Shown here: positions 11,805-26,817 of the stretch, one piece after another
How the letters are laid out: each line of letters begins with the position of its first letter
Numbering within the stretch: the first letter of the stretch is position 1
DNA from: Seriola aureovittata
Lineage: Eukaryota; Chordata; Actinopteri; Carangiformes; Carangidae
Direction of reading: 5' to 3'
Length of the DNA: 64,000 bases
NCBI RefSeq assembly: GCF_021018895.1
Contig: NC_079377.1
Location: 16,663,501 to 16,727,500, forward strand
Position numbers and translations under genes: made by a program
The notes under the pieces: model-generated
The model's input: the letters and a program-made list of their open reading frames with translations, nothing else
Database searches by the model: none
What the model was told of the DNA's origin: nothing

Positions 11805-14102
11805 GTATACAAGCCGTCACACACATTTAGCAATATTTGGGCATGGTGAGTTTTATGGCCATGAGTAACACTGAGCATTTAAAGCCTGAATCCAGTGACC
11901 AAAATACCAAAGAATTGTGGGAAAGCTCTTGAGCCAACACAGTGTGTAACACCTCATTGCAGAGCAGAGCCAGCAGATGGCAGCATTTTACTTTTATATG
12001 TGCAGAGGTGATGAATTCACAAAACATTTGAATTATATTATGACAGATTATGACTTTCCTTTTCCTTTTTGAATACATTGAAAATTGTGTACTTGTGTTG
12101 TTTCTGTTCTTTTGGTATGCTGCATTGATGCAATGGATTTTTAGAAGCATAGAAATATAACTGATTAAACTTCATATTATCTATCACCACATCAATTCAG
12201 TTATAGTACAATCAAAAAACACATGCAGATTCTCCAGAGAACTCCTCCTAAACATCTTACAAGAAGAGGTCAACGTTTAATCAGATACAGGGGCTTAACT
12301 AATGGAACAGTACTAAAGCTTCCTTCATGTATTGTTGTTTATTTCTGTTTTATAGTCTTGTTTTTTTCCTCATGTCAAAAGTTATATATATTTTTAAGAG
12401 CATGCTTGCTGTCTTTTTAAGGTAGCAGTAATCAGTTATCCTTTTTTAGACTTTTTCCCTTTTCCTGCACATTAACTTTCATTGTTTCTCTCTTTCATTT
12501 GATTTTAACCAAAGCAAATAAACCGAACTCAAAACTCCTCTGTGGACTGTTCAGGATGAGATCTCTGAGGACACAGCTCCCTCTTCTGACACAGATATAT
12601 ATAAATATTACCAACAGCAGCTCATTCCACTGTGTGAGAAGTCAATGAATGTGAATGTGATGTGGATTATTTTACAAATATTACAATGAAGGGAAATGAG
12701 AGATTTTAAAGTGACGTGAGGAGAATGAGAGCTACCGTGGACTCACTGGAAAATGGAGTCGTAACAGTGGCACTCTAAAGTCAAATAGACAAAATAAGCA
12801 CTAGCGCTTTTCTAAGATTAGTCTTCAAGTGCAAGTTGTGTTACAATGATGGAGAGCAGAAACTAACGATGCTAATGATGGCCATGATAGGAACAATAAT
12901 GACTTAAAGTCTGAAATGATTTGACATTAAACAACACACGTGATGTGATGTAACTCTGCCCTGTGTCAATTCTAAAGGCAGAACCAAAATAAAGATTCAG
13001 TTCAGTTTAACCAAATGATATGCAGCCATATATGTAAAAACCAAAGCAAACAGCATACTGTTCAGCACAATGAGCAAGCAGCCAATGTAACCACTGTCTA
13101 ATGCCTTTACATACTGCCATTTTCTGCAGTAGATTTGTTGATAAAATACTTTCTGCTCACTTACAGCAATTTACATGATTTGGCACTCAAATAATCTAAA
13201 AAAGGATGGGCTAGTCCCTCATAATACCTTCAGAGTTCTTTCATTCAGTCATTGAGGGGTGATGGGGAGGCGACTACACAGGATCCTTAAAAGGAAAGCT
13301 TTGGTTTTCTGTGTTGAGGTGGAGGAAATATTCATACCAAATAAAACCAAAACTATCTACATAATGTTTTTTTTTTTAGTAATTTGGATCAATCAACTTT
13401 TTACAGTCTATCTGGACTAAATTGTCCTTTGTGGTCCTTGTGTGTAAAATGTTTAAAATCCCCTTTTCACGCTGCACTGATTTTAATGGCGACTGGCTGA
13501 AATCAACAAAACATCATACCATATGTGTTGAAAAGTATGATTCAGCATTCTCCCATGTTGTGTTAACTTAGACAAACTGGACCAAGTATGGCTTAAATTT
13601 GGTAGTTCTGTCTTTGCAAACTGAAATAAAATTGCTGAACAGGCACCACTGGTGAAAAGCATACCAACCCATCCTTTTTAATTAAGGACATGGGCTATAA
13701 TTGATCAATAACTTAATGTTTGCCATAAATGGATTAATAGTGGCATGGGGATGGGAGGAAAATGGGGTTACCACCCCCTGAGAGCGCTCTCAGTGTCCCA
13801 GAGGTCTTATCATCTGCCCTGCTTGTCCCTTATATTGCCCTATTTGCTGCTGACTGTCACCCAGCCAGATAGATAGAGGTCTAATAGAGAGACCCGCTCT
13901 GTTAAGTGATTGAGCTGTAAATACAGATTGACCTGAACTAAGACTCTCATCATCTGTAAACTCATTCAACACTCTGCGTCCTCTCCCTTGACGTCTGGGA
14001 GAGTCTGAATCATTTCCATCACTGAGCAGGGGGGCATCTCTGATCATGACACAGAGAGGGAGAAGAGTGGGCCACACAGCCCATAGTGTGTACAAGTATA
14101 TA
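11805..14102. other. gene-free stretch
   Basis: AT-rich unique sequence. A balanced block at about 13780-14030 might be regulatory (GAGAGCGCTCTC palindrome at 13781-13792). No gene was recognised. Confidence 0.55.
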
Positions 14103-14115
14103 TGTGTGTGTGAGT

Positions 14116-14169
<54 letters not shown>
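14103..14169 (+). repeat. (TG)n microsatellite
   Basis: A 67 bp TG array with two early interruptions (GAG, TTT), then a pure run. Confidence 0.97.
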
Positions 14170-14173
<4 letters not shown>

Positions 14174-14199
14174 GACTATGTGAGAGGGTGCTGAAGCGT

Positions 14200-14560
14200 C
14201 AAACGACAGTCCCGAGATGATCTTTCCATCAGCCCCACAGAGAGCGGAGATTGTCCTGGACAGAATTTATGGAAATGGTCGTAAAATGTGAAGACTTCAG
14301 TAATGGGATATGTCGATAAAACCCACGTCGGCACAATCTACGGCAGTTTACTGAGGAGATGAGTGGTCCGGCTGTTAGACAACTCAAATCTAATTTTCTG
14401 AATACAGCCCTGTAAGTCAACAGCCCTAAAGGTTCCATAAATCATAATATAGGACAGATTCATCAAGACTGTATTTATTGTTATGGCAGAGTGCCACTGC
14501 AGCAGGAATCCTGTCACTATGTGTGCCCCGATGGCAAAATTGGCCATTTTCCTACACAGA
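14200..14560. promoter_or_regulatory. candidate conserved non-coding element
   Basis: A repeat-free, compositionally balanced block just after the (TG)n array, with scattered CpGs and sites such as ATTTATTGTTATGG (HOX/CDX-like TTTATT). No coding signature. This is an inference. Confidence 0.2.
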
Positions 14561-16064
14561 GGAACATCAGTGTTTTTTTCCAGCTCTGTAATTATTCAAG
14601 ATTTTACAGTTGATTCTAACTCAATGGAATTAAGATAATTAAAAGAAAAACTCAATGAAAAGTCTCAATGTGTTGCATGTGTTGTTTGTTTTTGTAATTA
14701 TTGTAATTAGTGTTTTTTATGGGATAGTATAGGAGAGTAAAATTCCTAATTTAAATAATAATGTCCAATTGTATTGTAGATGTATTTTTATTTGAGATTT
14801 TGTAATTAGAAGATTGGACTTTAATGTCAGGGATACATTTTCAGAAAAATAAGAATCACATGACTGTTCTAGTACAACATCCCCTCTCCCTCAGTGGCTG
14901 CAGGCTCATGTGCATTTACAGTGGTACGATGATGTGGGAAAATGTGATACATCAGTCATAAACTGTGACCTCAGGAAGTATTATAGGCAATGACTATTTC
15001 TCAGTGCTGCTTTATCCCTTGCTCTGTACTGCAGGTGTGAAATCAATAAGGTTAAAGTGATGGCAGTCTGTTTTAATTTCAGTGAATGTCTTGTCATATC
15101 TTATTAAGAGCGGTTAATGACCCACAGCCCCACTGGCAGATGATCCTCAGTTCAACTTGAAAGAATTACTGGTGATTCTGAAGAACTAATTTTGAGTATT
15201 TAATGAAGAACTCTTAATATGCATTGACTTCTCAAACTCTCTAGCTCAACAGCGTTTATTATTCCATTCTCTCAGTTTTTTTTTTTTGTTTTAATTTAAT
15301 CAGAACTGGATGAACTCCAGAGACTCATTAAGTTATTGCATATTAAAAGGCAGCGATGTGGATCATCTGTGTCAAAATACACGGGGGAGATCACAACAAA
15401 AGAACTAAAACAGTTTGGTGTCACTGCTATGAAGTGTATTTACCTGAAAGACACACAAGAGCCATTTTATTTTTACCCCATCACCTTCCCACCCATCCCT
15501 TCTTCTGCACCGGAGCAAGTCCTTTGATTGCTGATGCTCCACATGGGCAGCGATGCCTGCAGAGCCAGACACCCGGGAGAGACGCCTTATGAAAGCAAAG
15601 CGACTCCTCCCTCTTGCGGAAGGAGAGGACCCAAGCCGTTTTACTAGCACAGAAGGGCAATAAGGGCTAAAGGAAAACAATTATACTCCAATCATTTCCG
15701 ACTCTTCATGGCAGTCATGGGCCAAAGCAGTCTGAGGATGAAGGTTACAGGGCAGTATGATCGCTGACTAATGTGTTGAACATGTAAAGCTTGAAAACTG
15801 AATTTACAAAACAGAAATATCTGGCACTATAGAGACGAATGTGATGCTTTAAATTTTATATTTCTGTGTTTCGGGAAAGAAATATCTAGCAGAATCAAAA
15901 ACATGAGTCGCTCTCTGTAGGGGAACAAAAATGGCTTTAAATATAAAAAATGGCTGATTTAATTTTGTCAGTAGAAAGTTGAATGTATGCATAAGACATA
16001 TTCATTTTGGTGTTACCTTTTTAGTTGTTGGTAGGTTTTGAGTACAGCTGTGTTAAAAGTAATT
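14561..16064. other. gene-free stretch
   Basis: AT-rich unique sequence. The slightly GC-richer part at 15520-15680 has overlapping chance frames on both strands. No gene was recognised. Confidence 0.55.
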
Positions 16065-16440
16065 CCTTAAAGAATTAGTTCACCCACATTACAAAAACAC
16101 AAACAAATTTTCTGTTTTTCTTCTACCAATAAGGTGTCAGAAAGTGTCTCTGGAAAATCCGCATACCTCAAGTTTTTTTTACGGATCTGCTTTGTGCCAA
16201 AGAGATAGTCTCTATGAAAAATGTTAATAATGAGGTCTGGATTTTTCAGTGCAACCAGGAGTGTTTGGAAAGTTGTGAAAAACATCATATAACAAAAATG
16301 TATTTCCAGGGCTGGCAGCAGAAATGTTGAAAAAAAGAGGTTGATATCACATAAACTAGACAAATACAACCAACATCTATCTGCATGTTTGGACTTCAAT
16401 AGGGGTATGCGAGAAAATGTGTGTTTGCATTTTAGGAGGT
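16065..16440 (-). repeat. probable interspersed element with an AGTTCACCC-type end
   Basis: The left end (TTAAAGAATTAGTTCACCCA, then CATTACAAAAACACA) is the standard terminus of a short element family common in percomorph fish. The proposed right end near TTTTAGGAGGTTAATAGGAA is only weakly inverted to it. A minus-strand open frame of 110 codons (16067-16399) spans the element, but its composition gives no reason to call it a gene. Confidence 0.45.
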
Positions 16441-17605
16441 TAATAGGAATCAGGTGGTGGTTATTTTCTACCAGTAGTAACTCGCTATTTCACATCTGTC
16501 AGTGCATTTATTGAAACATTTTGTTGTAGTTTATTGCCACATGTTTAGGCTTTGTTGTTGGATGTTAGTCTTCTCCATCAAGGCTGAAACTACACTCTAG
16601 TTTATTGCGCAGGATTAAAGCACAATGCAGCCGATCTGTCTCCTGAACATATTTAGGTCTTTATTTGAGTCAGTGGTTGAGCTCAGTGTCAGGAGTGAAG
16701 CTGCTCTGGGGAAGCCTGAGCCTGGATCAACAGTAATCCTCCTCCCACTGAGGTCACAGTCTAGTTATAGGAGGCAAAGGTTCCCTCTGCTGTTTGCAGC
16801 CCAACTTCCATTAGCAATCTGTTAGCGGCAGTCCACTGAGAGGGAGGACTGGAGCACACTAACATACAAAGACACTCACACACATACACACACACACATG
16901 CTCACGGCACAGACCTTGTTTGATGAAAAAGAACAATTAAGGGAGAAATGAGGGAGAATCATCAGGGGAAATGGCTGATGAAGACTTTATTGATTAGAGT
17001 AGCTCCACTGATCCAGCTCTCACTGTAGCAATTACCACCAGCCGCCTGCCGCCAATAGGAGGGGGGGGCCTCACAGTGCAGGGGCCCCATTTGAAGACCA
17101 TGACGTGAAAGAGATGAACTGAGGAAGCATTTTTGGACTATATTAGACAAAACTGCAAGAAAAATATTAGCCTGCATGTGAAACATTAGCCTGTGCCAAA
17201 CTTTACTTTAAACTGAAATAGAAGAACGTTACTAACTTGTTTTTTTATTGCACTAATTTTTGATTATTGTACGATGATTTTTTTGATTGAATATTCTGTC
17301 AGTTAGCACTATTTTGCTTATAATACAAGCTACAGAATAAAAGGTGAGATATATAAAAGAGACAAAGTGGTGATCAAAGCACATCTGAGCTCAGAACATG
17401 TGTCTACTGACAAATGTTTACTGTGCAGAATCTGCTCTTCATTATCATAAATAGTTATTTTCCCTGTCACTTTATTTACCCATTTACGAAAACCATTGGC
17501 CTTTTATTTTATTTACACACATGCAGAGCATCGGGATCTGCTCATGATAGGTTAGAACAAAGCAGCGTCTTCCTCTTTTTGTCTCTGTGTTATTCACACA
17601 CATGA

Positions 17606-17682
<77 letters not shown>

Positions 17683-18458
17683 GACCAATGATTAATTCAA
17701 ATCCCTTGTGAATAAAGCAATAAAGCCTAATGGGGGCACATCTGAGTCAACATGCCTACATACCTACAGCAGAGGCCAGTCTGATCATTTCCATTTGTTT
17801 GTTTGCTCAGCTAAGACAGCTTGGTATTTGTATTTAAATCAGACTGTTGTCTCTTCAAAGACCAAAGACGCTGTTAAGCAATTGATGTGCATGTTGACTT
17901 ATCAGCGCAGTTGTTTAGATTGCAGACGCACGCACGCATGGGTGACTTGATGTGGCGTCTTCTCTTAGCATGGTGATGAATTTGTTGTAGTTTAAATCTA
18001 ACCGTCGCATACCAACAACACAAGACGTATAGCCTGAATCTCTTTATGAAAGAGAATAGGTTACATCTCATTATGCCTCATGATGTTTTCATCATGCACT
18101 GTGAGGCAAGTGAATGCGCTGAATTAGATCAAGCATCTTTGAGAGACACCAAGTTCAAAGGTCAGAGGAGGTGACCTTGGGAGAGCCTTTGTCTAATTAG
18201 AGGTGAAAGGCCAGGATTTAATCTGAAATGTGACCTGGGGCTCTGTGAACAGCACCATGGTGTACACACAGCATCTTCTGCTGTCTGTTAACATTAGATC
18301 GACCCAAAAACAAAATCAAATTAAGACAAAGATTTTGTTTTACAAATTATGATAAAACTAAAACTGAACTTAAAGAGAATCAAGAAAATCAAAAATAGTT
18401 TAAGTAAGTATGTGTTAAAAAATTGAACAAAGCTTCTTTTTTTTATTTTTATTTTTTT
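16441..18458. other. gene-free stretch around the (CA)n array
   Basis: Apart from the microsatellite at 17608-17681, this is unique sequence without a recognised gene or repeat. Confidence 0.55.
17608..17681 (+). repeat. (CG)/(CA)n microsatellite
   Basis: A short CGCGCGCG segment leads into about 34 CA units. Both parts are alternating purine-pyrimidine, so this is a strong Z-DNA candidate. Confidence 0.97.
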
Positions 18459-18885
18459 TAAAAGGAGCTATTTGTATTTACATTGGATTATTTGTTTTGC
18501 TATTGCTACATATCCAACGTTAGCAGGCTAGAAGAATCATTGCAAGTTCAGCATCAAACTTCATTCCTTTACTCGACAAGAGCCGTCTCCAGCGGTGAAA
18601 AGCAACAGCAATGTTGCCTCTTGTCTCGATCGTGTTTTTTTTTCTACTGAAGTTAGCACGCTTACCAGCTAGCCCCGGCCCGTCTCTTCACTTCCCGATA
18701 TAGCAGCTGATTGTAGCTTCCAATCTGCCCTGAAGACGTCGCTGCTCAGAGGGTCTATTATAACTTGTTGAATTATAAAGACAATGATGGCTGAAACTTT
18801 TGTCAAACTACAATCACCACCACCTGCTCCCTGCAAGAAACCACGTTCAGCGGCAGAGACAAACTCACAAACAGCCCCTTTAATT
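18459..18885 (+). mobile_element. Family A MITE, copy 2
   Basis: The left end AAAGGAGCTATTTGTA and the right end CAAACAGCCCCTTTAA form imperfect terminal inverted repeats. The interior matches copies 1 and 3 (CTTCATTCCTTTACT, TTCTACTGAAGTTAGCA, AGCTAGCCCCGGCCCGTC, CACCACCTGCTCCCTGCAAG). It is the longest copy here and keeps the CTGCTCAGAGGGTC block that copy 3 lacks. It is non-autonomous; its superfamily is uncertain. Confidence 0.82.
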
Positions 18886-19394
18886 CTCTGCTATATTGAA
18901 GAATGGCTCGTTTGGCCTCTATATGAGCACCTGAAAAGGGAACGGAATAAAAGTGCCAGTTTAAGCATAAAAAACAGCTTCAGTTAAGGATGTACATGTA
19001 TTTTAAATGTCTGCTCTCCTCAACTAGAAATGAAAAAAATATCAACTTAATATTTATATTAAAACTAAAACTAACAAAATCACAATAACCCAAAACTACA
19101 GAAGTTTTGTCCAGTAGTAAAAGGACCATCTCTTCATTTGAGCCTGGGGGATGGATGAAAAACCACCAGTCCTCCCAGTAATATCCACCATTACAGAGAC
19201 ACTGTTCTCTCAACCTGCAGCTCACTAACTACAGTCTCACATATTCACAACCTCGTGGACTATTTGGCAAGGGCACAGAAGCAAAAAAGAGATAACGGTC
19301 AATGGAGAAATATAAAGGGACAAACACAATCTGTTTCTGCACTAGATGGAGATGAATGGGGCATAATCCGTTGCCTTCCATCACACCTACCCAG

Positions 19395-19800
19395 CCTGCA
19401 CCATGGCTCCCCGCTTAACCACAATGATGATTAATCCTACACCCACTATTTATATTTCCTAATTGTAATTAGCACGAATTATCAATTATGGTTAGTGCCT
19501 AATTGCCCTTCATGAAGACAGCTCCCCAGGTTTAAACAGGTCCATTTAAATAATGTAACTAATAGCTCTTGCCTTTACGTTGCGGATACATCTTCATTGT
19601 TCCACGCGTGAACCGTGATGGTTGCTCGTAATTTAACCGGGCAATCGGGAGAAGGAATGCAGGTGGCACTGCGGGACTAATTATTGTTAATGAATTATGA
19701 TGTGACCTTCTCAGAACAATGGCTAATCAATGCTCACGTTGAGTGACAGTACGCTCTGTGCAGATGCCAGGCACCACAGAGCCATTACAGTCAGGCCCTC
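19395..19800. promoter_or_regulatory. candidate conserved enhancer rich in homeodomain core sites
   Basis: This repeat-free block has at least a dozen TAAT/ATTA cores in two clusters: TAATTGTAATTA (19460-19471) with neighbouring ATTATCAATTAT, and TAATTATTGTTAATGAATTA (from 19678). GC-richer, CpG-containing sequence lies between them. It lies about 5 kb upstream of nkx1-2. It has no sustained coding frame and looks like an element under constraint. Conservation is inferred from composition only. Confidence 0.4.
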
Positions 19801-19999
19801 AGCCTTGTGAAAAAACAGGAAGCTGCAGCTCTTTCTGTCCATTTTCTCGTGGTCTTTCTCATTATGTACACTCTCCTCTCACCACAACACTCACCTCCAT
19901 GTGGCTGTAATTGCAGTTTTTATGTGGACAAGACAAGTTCACTAAAATACCTGTGTAGCCTAATTTACAGACTGAACAATCTTTATGTCTAGCCGGGAC

Positions 20000-21534
20000 A
20001 TTAAGCTAAGATAGCCTCACTTTGTACCCAGTCCTTGTGCCTTAACCTTTTCGAAATCTTTCCCAAAGTGTAATCCTTATTTTAGTATCTAACTATCTTA
20101 ATAATTATACCATTACCAATGAGACTGAGCTTGAAAAAAAGAAATGAGATCAAATGCTCTGATCCTTGCTCGGTCACCCAACGCTATCTCATAACTGAGG
20201 ATCATTTTCATTGATTTCTGAATCCATGTGTAACTGCAAAGACACGTGAATGCCTGAGGATACCGTTGCACATTGTGTGTGTCATTAATGAGACAGGATT
20301 CAGGACAAATTGCTGTTTTCCTTCAACATAGATGCTACATGAAAAACTACATGGAAACAGTTCACACATGAAAACTTTGGTTGAATTTTTCTGATTTTCT
20401 GAGCAGGGAAAAAAACATAGATATAGATATCAAGCATTAAATAACAAGATAAAAATCACATATAAATTTTGAATTTTTACACGTACAGCTACAAGGACGG
20501 ATTTCACCTGAAAACTAATTGGAACAAGGCTTAAAGACATGCGATTCACTCTGAACCATACATCTCCAGTCTGTATGTGGTGGAAAGTTTGCCGATAAGA
20601 CCGCACTGTGCTGGACTGTTAGTTCAGAACATCAGCGCTTGAACTGACCTTTACCTCGTTGTGACAGGGGTGCAGTATGACTGACAGTGTCCCTCAGCAT
20701 AATTTACCCCCAGCCCACATCGCCCTCCATCTCCTCTGTGATGCAGTTGACCCCTTTACAAATCACCCCCAACTTTACACATCTGCTGCCTGTCAGCATC
20801 TGCCAGGCGCACTCACCCGTCCCGCCCGTAATGAAAAACTCTCATTACTCGCCTCCACCCAACAGGTATACAGGCCGTTAGGACAATTACTGGGCAATGC
20901 CACTGACCTTGTTGTCAGAGAGAGTCAAACAAACACAGAGGTCTAACTGAAAGGAGGGCTGGCGGCAAAAACCCACAGGCATGCAGTGGAGAGACTTGGC
21001 AAAATGAGGGAAGCTTTATGCCCGTTGAGGAAGATTGTACTGTATTGATCTATACTGGCACACATCAATGCCAACTGCTTCTGAGTGCAGATAAAGTAGA
21101 AACGTAGGTAGCAGCAGGATTCAATACTCTGAGATAACTGCCTCTAAATGGTCAGATTAAAAGACAAGCACAGAAGAAGTGTTAAATGTACACACTGGAG
21201 GTTTTGCATGTTGTAACTCATTAACCAAAAGTTTATTCTCCACATAATAGGCCACCATAAATTCTGAGGGTGGTTTCATGTCAGCATGGCATTGCAGAGG
21301 CTTAAAAGCTGTTTGAGTTTTGTAATACATCAGGGATCATTTAGTAGTCTTTGCTTTTTTGTCAAAGTTACATTGATTGGTTGCAGGTGTTGCCTTCAAG
21401 ATCTGCTGTGAAAAGTATGATGTGCATTTGGAAGCTTAATGCAAGAAAAACATTACAGTTAAATGTCAAATGCACTTGCATGCAGCAAAGGAGGACGAGT
21501 GTTTGCAATAATTCTTACAAGAGGATAATGTGAC
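20000..21534. other. gene-free stretch
   Basis: AT-rich at both ends. The middle (20590-20960) is GC-balanced and repeat-free and could be regulatory. No coding signature was found. Confidence 0.5.
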
Positions 21535-21887
21535 ATTTAAGGAGATATTTGTAAGATTTGCTATTGCTACATAGCCAGTGTTTGAATCAACAGCTATTTA
21601 CTCATCAGTCTAGAAGAAATGTTGTGAGTTCAGCATCAAACTTCATTCCTTTACTAACTAAGAGCTGTCTCCAGCAGTGGAAAGCAACGGCAATGTTAAC
21701 TCTTGTCTCTATCACGTTTTCTTCTACTGAAGTTAGCATGCTATCCAGCTAGCCCCGGTCCGTCTTGTCATGTTCTGATAGCGACTCACTTTAGCTTCCA
21801 CTCTGCAACTACAATCACCACCACCTGCTCCCTGCAAGGAACCACGATCGGCGGCAGAGAAAACTTACAAATAGCCTCTTTAATGCA
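21535..21887 (+). mobile_element. Family A MITE, copy 3
   Basis: The left end TTTAAGGAGATATTTGTAAG and the right end CTTACAAATAGCCTCTTTAA are terminal inverted repeats. The interior matches the other two copies, but about 75 bp around the CTGCTCAGAGGG block is deleted between CACTCTGC and AACTACAATCACC. Confidence 0.82.
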
Positions 21888-21901
21888 AACAAGACTATAC
21901 T

Positions 21902-21975
21902 TCAAGGCACAGTGGTGCAGTGAGCAAAATGCTAACGTGAGCGTCCTCCCAACAACAACGGGTCCAAACATGTTC
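21902..21975 (+). repeat. possible degenerate tRNA-derived SINE head
   Basis: The segment has GGCACAGTGGTGCAGTGAGC followed about 35 nt later by ACGGGTCCAAACATG, resembling A-box and B-box promoter blocks of tRNA-derived SINEs. It abuts the end of the third family A element. It is short and degenerate, with no poly(A) tail visible. Confidence 0.3.
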
Positions 21976-24159
21976 AATCTTAGATACCACAACTACTACA
22001 GAGTTTAGGAATCCGACACAGAGGATCTAACAGCTTCCCTTAATGCTCCACTAGACACTTTCTGATCCTTTGTTTGAGTCCCACTTAACAGGAGAGCTGG
22101 GGAGACAGTGGAGGACTTCAGAGGAAACAATAGACACTACAGTCTGTGAGTAGAACTGCAGCTCATAATGCCACTCCTGCCATTAGACAAATTATCTGAC
22201 GTTTAGCAGACTGGGGGCAGCCTCCCTGTGCCCTCCCTGTGAAGCAATGACTTTATTGACCCTGGAGGGGGGTCTTGGATGGAAGTGTGTCTCTTTGGCT
22301 CCCTGTGGTGTCCAACAGGGAGCACTCCTCCTCTCTGGAGTCTTGCTCTGGCCCGTACAGACTCAGAGCTGAGTCAGCTGCTGTTCCCGCTGTCTGAAGT
22401 CTACCTGAGGGCCTCTTTGTCCTCGGGGCTTCGTCCCTTTGTCCCGCTGACCCGCTGACCCACACAAACAGATGTCCAGCCACTGGGCTTTCTCGTAGGA
22501 AGTTGTAAACCTCCAGTGTGCAGTGGGCCCTATTCATATGGAGGGGCTACAGTAATGGCCGTGCAAGTGCCATACACATGCAAATGCTGACACGCAGACA
22601 CCCCGTAGGGGCGGCTTTAACAAATGTTTGACTATGTAACTACTACACACCATGCCAGTCCACCAGACTATGACAGGGTAGCAATGAAACCTCCATGTAG
22701 CAGAGTAATCACCCAGAACTGTATAAGTAACACAGGAAATTGTATAGGGAGGAATTTGAGACCTTTAACAGTGTGTAAACACGATGTGATCCCCCATGTT
22801 ACCAACACTGGACAGAACTAAAAACAGAAATGGCCCCGCTGCCTTCTGTCTCATGCACACACAATGTAGACCTCACAGGCTTAGATGGTAAAATATGTTA
22901 ATGCATAAACAAGTGGAGCAAAACAGTTACACCAAGCTACAGCTGGCAGAGGAGGAAAGTACGTTTTTATCACCAGTTTGAACCTATTCTAATTCTACAA
23001 AACTACAAAATACTAATTTGAAATAAATGATAGGAATAAGCAATAACTGAAAATGAAAAATAACTTGGGTCATTCAACGACTGAAGAGTTAAAAAAAGCT
23101 TCTAACAAACCCTCCTGTGCTGTTGCAGTTACTGGTTTGGCCTTCCAGTATCCAAAATGACTGTGTGTAGCCATCAGGTTTTATCTGTATTGGACACCTG
23201 CTGAGAATATTGATCCTCTGCTGGTTTCACCATTTTAGCCATCACCAGGCATCAAGCTTTAAACAACCCTATGTCACTTTATATTGAATACTAATAGCAA
23301 AGACCGAGGAGCTGATTGATTGTGAATATAAATCTATCACCTTAGGTGAGAAAACAATCAGCTGTTTTCATTGTATGGCTGCAATTTAGCTTTGAATGTT
23401 TCTAAAGATGCACATAGAATAGTAATTCATCAGGGATCCTTTGAGTCTGTCACATCCTCAGTTAGTTTTCTCTAATAAGCCAGTGAAGTTACTGTCATTT
23501 GGCATAGACTATTACCGTGATAGTGCAAGCAAATGGGGCATAAACTATTTTCTCCAAATCAAAAAAACAAAACAACAAACGTTTCAATCTCAGGTGTGAT
23601 TCTCTGTCATTAAACTGTATGAAACGTGCTGCAGTGTGCTGCACTGCAGTGTAAATAATACTGGAGATGCTAGACTGGGAATATCATCATCATGAAAATA
23701 ACGATAACAACAACAAAATATGAAATACATTGCAGAACACACCTGCAATTATGAATAAGCAAAACAAAAGGGATGGAGGAATATAACAATTGTTACTTCA
23801 GACCTGTATTTATACATACATTTTATATTATGCCACTTTAACAGCACCACATCAGTTTATGATCTTCATCTATTTACACCTAAATATCACCTGGATATAT
23901 TGATTTTATTTTTCAGTTACTACCCATCTACTGACATCTGTGCTCATTACTGACACCTCCAATACTGACGCTGTTAAATTGGATAGTGACATTTCAATAT
24001 TTTTACATTTTGACTAAAAAAGTTATGCTTTTCACTGATAGGAAACCTGGTGCTGCAACATTTCCACAAATAGTCAGCAGTTTATAAGCAGAAACCGTTT
24101 GGTTTCGATTAAGAGAAAGTTTTTCTGTTGCTCAGGGGACACGAAAATCCCCTTCCTGA
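21976..24159. other. gene-free stretch upstream of nkx1-2
   Basis: A GC-richer segment at 22190-22560 has a 94-codon minus-strand frame without a domain. The remainder is AT-rich unique DNA. No gene was recognised. Confidence 0.5.
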
Positions 24160-24374
24160 CAGTAAGGCATCTAAAATGGTCCAATTTAGGGAGACAGGGC
24201 GATCTCTGATATGGATCAAGTGCCATCTGTGCCCAATTTACTTTCAGGTCGTGGATTATTGAATTTAATGATATGGGTGATTATCGACGAATGCTTTGAG
24301 CCCATTAGGTGGTCGTGTGAAACACTAATAGTGTTTGTGTCACGTGTCTGGCTGAGAGACTGGGGGACAGACGC
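24160..24374 (+). promoter_or_regulatory. proximal upstream region of nkx1-2, candidate regulatory DNA
   Basis: This is a repeat-free stretch directly upstream of the core promoter. It contains several homeodomain-type cores (GATTATTG, TTTAATGA, CACTAATAG) and a CACGTG E-box near 24341. Its composition resembles a promoter-proximal enhancer of a developmental gene. No alignment was available to prove conservation. Confidence 0.3.
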
Positions 24375-24404
24375 TTTAAAGACCGCGCTCCGGTCATCTC
24401 ATTC
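24375..24404 (+). promoter_or_regulatory. candidate nkx1-2 core promoter (TATA-like box and initiator)
   Basis: TTTAAA at 24375-24380 lies 26 bases before the A of TCATTC (24399-24404), which fits the initiator consensus TCAKTY. A start there would give a 5' UTR of about 187 nt before the ATG at 24588. The sequence is repeat-free and GC-richer than its surroundings. A second TATA-like string (TATAAAG, 24580-24586) directly abuts the ATG; if used, it would favour initiation at Met11. This is inferred from motif spacing only. Confidence 0.4.
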
Positions 24405-24587
24405 AGCTGCAAGACTGACAGACAGAAGCAGAGGAGCCAAGTCCACACTCCGAAGGATCATCAGCACTAATCCGGTTTGATGAAGCTTGAAGACAAGAAG
24501 TAGGCTAAACTATGCGAAGTTCCTCTCCAGACGCGTAATTACGCACGTCGGTTGTTTTCCTTCTTTAAAGCTCTTTCTGTATAAAGG

Positions 24588-26817
<2,230 letters not shown>

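Noticed and set aside
11153..11878. Val/Cys- or Thr/His-repeat frames
   Set aside because: They are translations of CA/TG microsatellites.
22253..22537. 94-codon minus-strand frame
   Set aside because: The GC-rich segment keeps frames open by chance. No recognisable domain and no splice neighbours.
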